Below are positions 25,755-31,439 of a stretch of DNA of 31,439 bases, in pieces (the stretch's first letter is position 1; each line of letters opens with the position of its first letter). A program made the translations under genes and the position numbers. This DNA comes from CAZVCG01 sp964626265 (GTDB lineage: Bacteria > Pseudomonadota > Alphaproteobacteria > UBA9219). Location: NCBI GenBank assembly GCA_964626265.1, contig CAZVCG010000023.1, forward strand, positions 1-31,439. The letters are read 5' to 3'. The notes beneath the pieces were generated by a model, which saw only the letters and a list, made by a program, of their open reading frames with translations, was not told the origin of the DNA and ran no database searches.

Positions 25755-27125
25755 ATGGCGTCCATGGAGAAGAAACCCGCCGCGAAAAAAGTGGCGAGCA
25801 ATAAAACGAACGGCAATGGCAAGCCCGACCATAGAACGCGCACGATCAAGGTCGATGAATTGTCGCGCGTCGAGGGCGAGGGTGCTCTTTATGTCCACGT
25901 GAAAGAAGGCGAAATCAAGGACATCAAGTTCCGCATCTTTGAATCCCCGCGTTTCTTTGAAGCCTTTCTGCGCGGGCGAAGCTATATGGATGCGCCTGAC
26001 ATCACGGCGCGTATCTGCGGCATTTGCCCGATGGCCTATCTCATGGGGGCCGAACAGGCGATGGAAGAAGCGCTGGGCATAAAGGTTACGCAGCCCATTC
26101 AGGACTTGCGCCGCATCATGTATTGCGGCGAATGGATAGAAAGCCATGTCTTGCACGCTGCGATGCTGCACGCGCCGGACTTCTTGCATATGGCGGACGC
26201 TCTTCAATTGGCCGCGAAAAATCCCGATGCCGTAAAAACCGCCCTTAAGCTCAAAAAATACGGCAACGATATCCTGGAGGTCATCGGTGGCGGTCGCGCG
26301 ATTCACCCTATCAACACGCGGGTCGGCGGCTTTTACAAGGTTCCCTCCAAAAAGGCTTTGCGCGAATTGATCGAACCCATGAAATGGGGCATCGAGAAAT
26401 CGGTGGCCGTTACAAAGCTGTTCGGCACGTTCGAATTCCCGGATTACGAGTACGATTATCATTGTGTCTCGCTGCATCATCCAGACATGTACGCCATCAT
26501 CGAGGGCGATATTGTCAGCAATCACGGGCTGAACATCCCCGTGAACCGCTTCTATGATTACTTTTATGAAAAACACGTTCAGCATTCGAACGCGTTGCAT
26601 GGCGGCATCAAGGGCGACGGCAAGCCATATCTGGTCGGACCGATCGCGCGCTATAACAACAACTATAACCAGCTCTCGAAATTGGCGAAACAAACGGCCA
26701 AGGAAGTCGGGTTGGGGCCTGTTGTGAATAACCCGTACAAGAGCATATTGGTGCGCATGGTCGAAACGATCTATGCTTGCGAGGAAGCATTGCGGCTTAT
26801 CGAGAATTATGAGGAGCCGGATGTCGCTTATGTCGAGGCCAAGGTCAAGGCGGGCGAGGGCTCCGGATGCACCGAGGCTCCGCGCGGCATTTGCGTGCAC
26901 AAATATGTTCTGGATTCAAAGGGCATGATCCAAAAGGCGACGATCACGCCACCGACCGCCCAGAACCAGCCCCAGATCGAACGCGATTTGCTCGGCGTCG
27001 TCGAAAGCAATCTGCATTTGTCCGACGAGGATTTGAAATGGCGGTGCGAGCAGACCATCCGCAACTACGACCCGTGCATCTCCTGTGCCACGCACTTCCT
27101 GAACCTCACGATGGTGAGGGAGTGA
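25755..27125 (+). CDS. hydA: [NiFe] hydrogenase alpha (large) subunit
   Basis: Catalytic subunit with the NiFe(CN)2CO site. The L1 motif RICGICPMAYLMG gives Cys88 and Cys91. The L2 motif DPCISCATH near the C-terminus gives Cys441, Cys444 and His447. Nine residues (FLNLTMVRE) follow the His, consistent with a short tail that a maturation protease removes. The ATG at 25755 has GAGG 6 bases upstream; a GTG at 25743 is rejected. About 30 N-terminal residues are Lys/Asn-rich. L1/L2 details and gene order place it in group 3b; substrate NADP rather than NAD is inferred from the group. 456 residues. Confidence 0.95.
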   Translation: MASMEKKPAAKKVASNKTNGNGKPDHRTRTIKVDELSRVEGEGALYVHVKEGEIKDIKFRIFESPRFFEAFLRGRSYMDAPDITARICGICPMAYLMGAEQAMEEALGIKVTQPIQDLRRIMYCGEWIESHVLHAAMLHAPDFLHMADALQLAAKNPDAVKTALKLKKYGNDILEVIGGGRAIHPINTRVGGFYKVPSKKALRELIEPMKWGIEKSVAVTKLFGTFEFPDYEYDYHCVSLHHPDMYAIIEGDIVSNHGLNIPVNRFYDYFYEKHVQHSNALHGGIKGDGKPYLVGPIARYNNNYNQLSKLAKQTAKEVGLGPVVNNPYKSILVRMVETIYACEEALRLIENYEEPDVAYVEAKVKAGEGSGCTEAPRGICVHKYVLDSKGMIQKATITPPTAQNQPQIERDLLGVVESNLHLSDEDLKWRCEQTIRNYDPCISCATHFLNLTMVRE

Positions 27126-27127
27126 TT

Positions 27128-27297
27128 TATAGCCTTTTATCTTTTTATTGAATTAACAAGCAGGTGAAGGGAAGCAATGGGGACATAATAAAAAAGGCAA
27201 CAGAAGGCCGTTCAAAAGCCAAATGATTGCCGGAGCCTTTTTTATTGTGTCTCCCTCGCTGCGATGGTTTGGCTCAATGTAAGGTTAAATGGCTATA
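27128..27297. repeat. Complete MITE-like element (170 bp)
   Basis: The best full copy in the window. Outer imperfect inverted repeat of about 30 bases, opening TATAGCC and closing GGCTATA. Inner inverted repeat GGGGACATAATAAAAAAGGC facing GCCTTTTTTATTGTGTCTCC. The central loop (AACAGAAGGCCGTTC onward) is shared with the copy at 5399-5532. No open frame or transposase. It lies 3 bases beyond the alpha-subunit stop, separating the hydrogenase subunits from their protease. Confidence 0.9.
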
Positions 27298-27306
27298 CAT
27301 CCTTTT

Positions 27307-27380
27307 TATAGCCTTTTTAATTATGTCCCCATTGCTCCCTTCGCTTGATTGACGATTCAATAAAAAGGAAAACGACTATA
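27307..27380. repeat. Internally deleted element copy, opposite orientation
   Basis: A 74-bp unit opens TATAGCC and closes CGACTATA. Its body from TTATGTCCCC through the CAATAAAAAGG near the end is the reverse complement of the left half of the neighbouring elements, and the middle is missing. It sits head to tail with the complete copy, so two copies abut in this 305-bp gap before the protease gene. The remaining 50 bases up to 27430 show no clear signal. Confidence 0.75.
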
Positions 27381-27430
27381 TAATGAAATCCAGCCCGGCC
27401 TTATGCCACTTTCCGAAAACTTAAATTATA

Positions 27431-27895
27431 ATGTCCTCAAAAATCCTCTTCCTTGGAGTTGGCAATCCTGACCGCGGCGACGACGGCGTAGGGCCTATGC
27501 TTGCGAAAAAATTGTCGGATGATCCTGATCTCAAAAAAGCAGGTGTGGAAGTTTTACCTCATTTCGGCGAAGGTGGATCGCTCATGGATTTGTGGGAAGG
27601 GACGAACCTCACCGTCGTCGTCGATGCGATGAAGTCGAAAGCGCCGGTGGGAACAGTGCGCAGGATCGACGCGTCGAACGAGAAAATAGAAGGAGGGCTT
27701 TTCAACTATTCCTCTCATCTCTTTAGCCTCGGGGAAGCAGTCGAGATGGCGAGGCTGCTTGGACGGTTGCCGAAGCGGCTGATTGTTTATGGCATCGAAG
27801 GCGCGAACTTCGCTTTCGGCGCGCCGTTGTCGCAGGAGGTCGAGGCCGCTATGGTTAAGGTCGAACGCGATGTGCGCGGGGAGTTTTTGGGTTAA
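27431..27895 (+). CDS. Hydrogenase maturation protease (M52/HycI-HybD family)
   Basis: It clips the C-terminal tail of the large subunit after nickel insertion. The N-terminal GVGNPDRGDDGVG gives Asp18 at the position of HybD Glu16; VVVDAM gives Asp65 and NYSSHLF gives His96, the usual three nickel-sensing ligands. Length 154 is typical. The gene belongs with the hydrogenase subunits but is separated from them by 305 bp of repeat elements, so it may need its own promoter or read-through. No ribosome site is obvious upstream of the ATG. Confidence 0.93.
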   Translation: MSSKILFLGVGNPDRGDDGVGPMLAKKLSDDPDLKKAGVEVLPHFGEGGSLMDLWEGTNLTVVVDAMKSKAPVGTVRRIDASNEKIEGGLFNYSSHLFSLGEAVEMARLLGRLPKRLIVYGIEGANFAFGAPLSQEVEAAMVKVERDVRGEFLG

Positions 27896-27952
27896 CCATA
27901 TCCATGATTAACCAAGTCCGGGGATGGTTTGGGCGTAACGAATTGTGGCGGA

Positions 27953-28034
27953 GGAAGATTTCTTCCTTTTTGGCCAAAATAAGTGAAGATTTTGGCGCTT
28001 TTGGGCGATTTGGGTGACTAAATCTTCCTTTTTT
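27953..28034 (+). terminator. Nested hairpins ending in T6, between the protease and hypA
   Basis: GGAAGA-tt-TCTTCC (27953-27966) followed by T5 is a small terminator-like hairpin. The same GGAAGATTT (27953-27961) can instead pair with AAATCTTCC (28020-28028), which is followed by T6 (28029-28034). An inner hairpin GCCAAAAT ... ATTTTGGC (27973-27996) lies between. The two pairings exclude each other. It is either the end of the hydrogenase transcript or an attenuator ahead of hypA; sequence alone does not decide. Confidence 0.5.
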
Positions 28035-28075
28035 GTAAGGTGTCTAAAAGGTTTTCAGGGAAGAAAAGTTCACCC

Positions 28076-28318
28076 ATGCATGAAGTCTCGCTCTGCGAAA
28101 GCATCCTCCGGATCATCGAAAAACAGGCTGAAAAAGAGCGCTTTTCCCGCGTCGTGAAAGTGCGCGTGGCGCTCGGCGAACAATCCTGCGCGAGCGAGGA
28201 ATCGCTTTCTTTCAGCTTTCCGTTTGTCGTGAAAAACACCATCGCCGATGGCGCGGTTCTGGAATTCATCCGCACCAACGACGACACATTACGTGTTTTG
28301 GAGTTGGAGGTGGGGTAA
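28076..28318 (+). CDS. hypA: HypA-type nickel chaperone lacking the zinc ribbon
   Basis: HypA delivers nickel to the hydrogenase large subunit. The start must be the ATG at 28076, since it gives the nickel-binding Met-His-Glu N-terminus (MHEVSLCESILRIIE); a GTG-led frame from 28040 is rejected. The conserved RVVKVRVALGEQSCASEESLSFSFPFV core follows. The product has only 80 residues, against about 113-118. The terminal strand (DDTLRVLELEVG) is kept, but the segment with two CxxC pairs that normally lies between GAxLE and this strand is gone, in frame. Either a true zinc-less variant or a sequence deletion. Its last 30 bases overlap the reverse-strand acetyltransferase gene. Confidence 0.88.
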   Translation: MHEVSLCESILRIIEKQAEKERFSRVVKVRVALGEQSCASEESLSFSFPFVVKNTIADGAVLEFIRTNDDTLRVLELEVG

Positions 28319-29452
28319 TGATCCACCAAAGGTCTGTATGGGTGTTGCGCTTGACATTCGGCTACGCGCACGTGGTTTGCTTGGCTTGGAATAAAAAGAT
28401 TCTCTACTCACAAACTTTAGCGTCTTATCTGCAATTTTAACTGCATCGACTTTGAATGCTTCGCCTCCAAGTGCTCCAGCAACCATTTCCGATCCAGCTC
28501 GTGTAACAGCTGTAGCTCCCGATCTCTCTGCTAAATATTTTATCTGTCCCCAAATGGCTGGTGAATTATCGCGAAAATCTAATATAGCATGCCCTAGTCT
28601 GCCATTAAGTTTGTGACGATGTTTTATGCCTTGAATTAAGGCAGGTATATCGGTTTGAAACTTTGTTGAAGCTATCGTATTAATATGCGTGTTTGTTGTG
28701 CAATCGACTGTACCGAAACCAGAACAAGAGAGCGCGATTCCCGTCACTTCCTTATCTTTATCCAAACACACAAGACCCTCAGCACCTTCGGCGCGATTAT
28801 AGGCTATATCGGATAGCAGTCTAATGTTTGACCAGTTGAGCTGCGTGGCTAGAATTTCGAAAGCCTTATTCATGTGTTCAGGGCCAAATAGCGCAACATT
28901 GGCAGGAAGATCAACACATTCGCGAGGTATTTCCATAATTGGCGGGAGTGGGTTAAATACAGTATTTCCAAAACGATTGAATAGCTGCGTTCCATAAGTG
29001 TTGTTTGATCGCGTGTGCAGTCGAAAACCTTCTTTGCCTTCGCTATTTGAATATAAAATAAAGCTGCTAAGGCATTTTGTTCCTATTCTTTGATTTCGAT
29101 ACTCTTCACTTACAACAATGTCTTCTAAGAAATTAATTTCACCCACATTTGAAATGTCGCGTGTATAGGTCATTAGTGCGACAACCTTTTCCTGTTCAGT
29201 ATTTTTTGTCGGGGTTCGCACACAAAGTACCGCAGAACATTTGCCGTTAACGAGCGCCTCAGTTAACGGCTTTATCATGCTTCTAGCGAAAGTTAAACCG
29301 TGCGCTTGCGCTTGTAGGTTCATATGGGTTCTTACGCCATCCATATGAAAATCATTTTCCGAAAAACGAACGAGCTTATACTGTGCCCCGTCGATCCCTA
29401 TGAAGCCTGGGGGGTGAAAATAAACATCTTTGCCATTATTATTATACGCCAT
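28289..29452 (-). CDS. GNAT-family N-acetyltransferase with a long C-terminal domain
   Basis: A 387-residue protein. An acetyl-CoA-binding core is visible at about residues 90-150: INFLEDIVVSEEYRNQRIG matches the GNAT motif A pattern R/Q-x-x-G-x, and ATHxF-type strands flank it. The C-terminal half (about 190-360) is a second domain of similar size, perhaps a second GNAT fold, with no motif I can name. The tail is basic and Ser/Pro-rich. The gene is AT-rich compared with the hydrogenase region. It starts 11 bases after the XRE regulator, probably as one operon. Substrate unknown. Confidence 0.75.
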   Translation of the reverse strand: MAYNNNGKDVYFHPPGFIGIDGAQYKLVRFSENDFHMDGVRTHMNLQAQAHGLTFARSMIKPLTEALVNGKCSAVLCVRTPTKNTEQEKVVALMTYTRDISNVGEINFLEDIVVSEEYRNQRIGTKCLSSFILYSNSEGKEGFRLHTRSNNTYGTQLFNRFGNTVFNPLPPIMEIPRECVDLPANVALFGPEHMNKAFEILATQLNWSNIRLLSDIAYNRAEGAEGLVCLDKDKEVTGIALSCSGFGTVDCTTNTHINTIASTKFQTDIPALIQGIKHRHKLNGRLGHAILDFRDNSPAIWGQIKYLAERSGATAVTRAGSEMVAGALGGEAFKVDAVKIADKTLKFVSRESFYSKPSKPRARSRMSSATPIQTFGGSLPHLQLQNT

Positions 29453-29463
29453 AAAGCATCACT

Positions 29464-30123
29464 CTATTTAGCGGTTATATTTTTTTTGTCCAACGCGGGC
29501 AGCGATTCATTCCAGAACTTTTCAAACTGCTTATAGTATGCCTGCGCCAATGAAGGCGAAAAGATAACCACCCATTGTAGCTCTTGCCCCGGAGCGCTTG
29601 CCAACATCGCAACCTTGTCGCCGTAAAGATAATATGGGATAGCGCTATCATGTGCTTTTTTAAGCCATCTGTATACGCAGTGCTTAACCGGGAAAAACGT
29701 ATCTCCTTCAGGAACCAAACACCGGGCATCCAAATTAGGTATTGACTGCATGGTTTCGTTGTACTTGTCCAAATGCGTATTGCCATGCATAGAAATGATG
29801 GAGTCGCTGTAATTGAATTGACAGGTCTTTCCTCCGTCCTTCATCGTTTCCATAATGTCTTCTAGAAAACCGATGTACCCTCCGGAACCAATGAACGTTT
29901 TCAATAATCTTTCGCTCTTTCTTACTCCATCGTTCTCAGTAAACTCAACATTATGAACTGCAAATGTATTCTCAATCGAAAGCGTCGTTGCTTCAGTCGG
30001 TTTGAAAATACCGTGTTCAATATTCTTGATCGTTTCCGGCGAGAGGCCGGAGGCCTTGGCTAAGTCGGCTCTGGTCCAATCCAACAAACCCCTGGCAGCG
30101 CGTAATTGGGCGGCGGTAATCAT
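29464..30123 (-). CDS. XRE-family transcriptional regulator with C-terminal sensor-like domain
   Basis: The N-terminal helix-turn-helix is clear at about residues 5-62 (LRAARGLLDWTRADLAKASG, then SPETIKNIEHG), a form common in alphaproteobacteria. The C-terminal part ends with YLYGDKVAMLAS ... WVVIFSPSLAQAYYKQFEKFW. This resembles the C-terminal effector-binding domain of TrmB-like regulators (YGDxV ... F..xFxxxW), but I cannot confirm it. 219 residues; no clear ribosome site. It precedes the GNAT gene and probably controls the pair. Confidence 0.83.
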   Translation of the reverse strand: MITAAQLRAARGLLDWTRADLAKASGLSPETIKNIEHGIFKPTEATTLSIENTFAVHNVEFTENDGVRKSERLLKTFIGSGGYIGFLEDIMETMKDGGKTCQFNYSDSIISMHGNTHLDKYNETMQSIPNLDARCLVPEGDTFFPVKHCVYRWLKKAHDSAIPYYLYGDKVAMLASAPGQELQWVVIFSPSLAQAYYKQFEKFWNESLPALDKKNITAK

Positions 30124-30497
30124 CGTTTTAATATACTCTACGTAAATATATAATCATGTGACCCAGACTCCTAACGTTTTTGGCCGATCATTTTCAAGCG
30201 GTTGATTACTTTCAAAGTATTTTTTATGCGTTTTAACCATAGTAAAAAGTAACATCATTTCTAATACAGGGGGATAGAGATATATCATGTGGAAAAGTGG
30301 GTTGGCAACCAAAAAAAGGTATTTACTTCCCCCTTTTTGGTAGGTATATAGACGAGGGGTCGACTTATAGCCCTTATTTGGGGTCTCTGCCAACAGGGGT
30401 CGGCCCTCACTTTTAATAAAGTCGTTTATAAAGCATTGAAATAATATATTTTAAATAGCGTTTTTATAAAGCCATATATTGCATAAGGACATTTTCA
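30124..30497. other. AT-rich intergenic region
   Basis: 374 bases with no convincing gene; a 79-codon reverse-strand frame at 30154-30393 lacks a ribosome site and family resemblance. A hairpin CCAAAAAAAGG ... CCCTTTTTGG lies near 30308-30342. The right end supplies the promoter and ribosome site (AAGGA) of the next gene. No CRISPR anti-repeat (tracrRNA) is seen. Confidence 0.6.
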
Positions 30498-30839
30498 ATG
30501 AGCGACCGACATCGCCAGCCAAAGCCAACAAAAAAACCGCGCCAGACAAAGAAAAGCGCTCCGGTGAAAGAATCTCCGGCAAGGCCCCAAACCATGCCAG
30601 GCTGGATGAGCCACGATTTCGCCGCCAAAGCCTCGCTGAACGAACATGAACTAACCTCCATCGCCGCCCTGATCACCTACGTCGCCCACACCACCAAACA
30701 TCACGAAGTCTATGTCGAGCGCCAGTTCGCCGACCGTTTCAATATCCCGAACGTGAAGTGCCTGCCCGCCGAGCGCTACGACGACGCCATCCGCTATCTC
30801 GTCGATCAAGTCCCCAACGAACCCGCCGCGAACGCGTAA
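30498..30839 (+). CDS. Small basic protein of unknown function
   Basis: 113 residues. The first 34 are Lys/Arg/Pro-rich (RQPKPTKKPRQTKKS), probably disordered. From about 45 a compact helical part follows, with LTSIAALITYVAHTTKHHEVYV and FNIPNVKCLPAERYDDAIRYL. That last pattern recalls the C-terminal domain of phage ORF6C-type proteins, a weak resemblance only. AAGGA stands 8 bases before the ATG. Codon use is GC-rich, unlike the AT-rich neighbours. It lies 150 bp before the CRISPR array but there is no reason to link its function to it. Confidence 0.7.
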   Translation: MSDRHRQPKPTKKPRQTKKSAPVKESPARPQTMPGWMSHDFAAKASLNEHELTSIAALITYVAHTTKHHEVYVERQFADRFNIPNVKCLPAERYDDAIRYLVDQVPNEPAANA

Positions 30840-30924
30840 GCGTTATATCAAGATCATAATAAGAATAATTCAAAAACTATTTTGCAAAAATATCGTGATG
30901 CGTTTTTTCCTCTGTTACCTACGC

Positions 30925-30937
30925 GGGGGGGGGGGGG
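30925..30937 (+). repeat. Run of 13 G upstream of the CRISPR leader promoter
   Basis: A homopolymer of 13 guanines ends 4 bases before the -35-like TTGACT. Such tracts slip during replication, but they are also a common assembly or sequencing error, so its length is uncertain. Confidence 0.75.
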
Positions 30938-30941
30938 ATGC

Positions 30942-30969
30942 TTGACTGCAAATCCCCATCGAATAAACT
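30942..30969 (+). promoter_or_regulatory. Candidate CRISPR leader promoter
   Basis: TTGACT (30942-30947), 16 bases, TAAACT (30964-30969), directed into the array; predicted start near 30976, 13 bases before the first repeat. The same -10 hexamer and spacing occur in every repeat. Sequence-based only. Confidence 0.6.
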
Positions 30970-30988
30970 CCAATGGGATACGGAAGGC

Positions 30989-31439
30989 GTTTCGGTTTGA
31001 CGCCGCTATTAAATCAGCTAAACTCTCTTTCGCCAGCGATGCCCAAAGACGTTCGTTGCGGTTTGACGCCGCTATTAAATCAGCTAAACTAACAATTACC
31101 AATTGATTTGCGCTTACGTAGTTGCGGTTTGACGCCGCTATTAAATCAGCTAAACTCAATTGGCTTATTAATTGTTGGATGTTCTGGTTGCGGTTTGACG
31201 CCGCTATTAAATCAGCTAAACTCTTTAGCGTCCACGCGCGAAAAAACGAATCGTTGCGGTTTGACGCCGCTATTAAATCAGCTAAACTAAAACTCTCAGC
31301 CGCGCTTTCGCCGTTTATGTTGCGGTTTGACGCCGCTATTAAATCAGCTAAACTCCATGGAGGCGTTGGGGGTAGAGCTTCCCGGTTGCGGTTTGACGCC
31401 GCTATTAAATCAGCTAAACTCAATTGGCTTATTAATTGT
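30989..31439 (+). CRISPR. CRISPR array, 36-bp repeats and 30-bp spacers, type II-C style, truncated
   Basis: Seven repeats at 30989, 31055, 31121, 31187, 31253, 31319 and 31385, each 36 bases. They open GTTGCGGTTTGACG and close AATCAGCTAAACT. Six complete spacers of exactly 30 bases follow, then 19 bases of a seventh. The first repeat differs at position 4 (T for G); the other six are identical. Lengths and the GTTG ... end pattern match type II-C arrays of proteobacteria. No cas gene or tracrRNA is in the window, so the type is inferred. The plus strand is the likely crRNA strand, from the promoter-like pair in repeats and leader. Bases 31385-31439 are identical to 31121-31175. Confidence 0.95.

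Noticed and set aside
28040..28075. GTG-led N-terminal extension of hypA
   Set aside because: It would bury the essential Met-His-Glu N-terminus; the extra residues have no family match.
30300..30345. tracrRNA candidate (hairpin before the small basic protein)
   Set aside because: No anti-repeat complementary to the CRISPR repeat is present there or anywhere else in the window.
30154..30393. 79-codon reverse-strand frame
   Set aside because: No ribosome site, low-complexity AT-rich composition, and no family resemblance.
30854..31423. 189-codon reverse-strand frame with repeated SLADLIAASNRN
   Set aside because: It is a translation of the CRISPR repeats, whose 66-base period keeps the frame open.

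Overview
The window reads as one scaffold from an uncultured alphaproteobacterium, probably a metagenome assembly. This rests on the lapA-pyrF-trpF-trpB-trpA order, the acpS-lepB-rnc/era block, a RPE-like palindromic insertion element inside trpF, and a CRISPR array with 36-bp repeats and 30-bp spacers (type II-C style). There is a 63-base run of N inside trpB. Both contig ends lie in repeats: the left end in a dispersed palindromic element, the right end in the CRISPR array.

Layout. 1-5398: minus-strand tryptophan/pyrimidine operon lapA-pyrF-trpF-trpB-trpA, a small divergent secreted protein, and a convergent CysQ-type phosphatase. 5399-12302: a MITE-like repeat, a hairpin cluster, and a 2207-residue membrane-anchored coiled-coil protein with tandem 171-residue repeats. 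12580-20329: mutS, then (divergent) a brnTA toxin-antitoxin pair abutting acpS, then lepB and rnc, an unrecognised reverse-strand gene, and era. 20326-22507: a minus-strand nickel module (nikR, an outer-membrane beta-barrel protein, a CbiM/NikM permease). 22773-28318: a group 3b-type NAD(P)-linked [NiFe] hydrogenase (beta, gamma, delta, alpha subunits), its maturation protease, and a HypA that lacks its zinc-ribbon segment. 28289-30840: an AT-rich stretch with a GNAT acetyltransferase, an XRE regulator and a small basic protein. 30840-31439: CRISPR leader and seven repeats, cut by the contig end.

How it fits together. The nickel module and the hydrogenase are divergent and share a 265-bp control region, which suggests nickel supply and nickel-enzyme synthesis are co-regulated. 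The protease and HypA finish the hydrogenase large subunit; other Hyp proteins and the ATPase/T components of the nickel transporter are not in this window. cas9, cas1, cas2 and tracrRNA are also not in the window.

Most interesting points: (1) every CRISPR repeat carries a TTGACG-N16-TAAACT promoter-like pair with the same geometry as a promoter-like pair in the leader; (2) a zinc-ribbon-less HypA; (3) an in-frame palindromic element inside trpF; (4) a family of about 170-bp MITE-like elements, one of which separates the hydrogenase subunits from their protease; (5) a toxin-antitoxin operon whose stop codon abuts acpS; (6) a 13-G tract just upstream of the CRISPR leader promoter.
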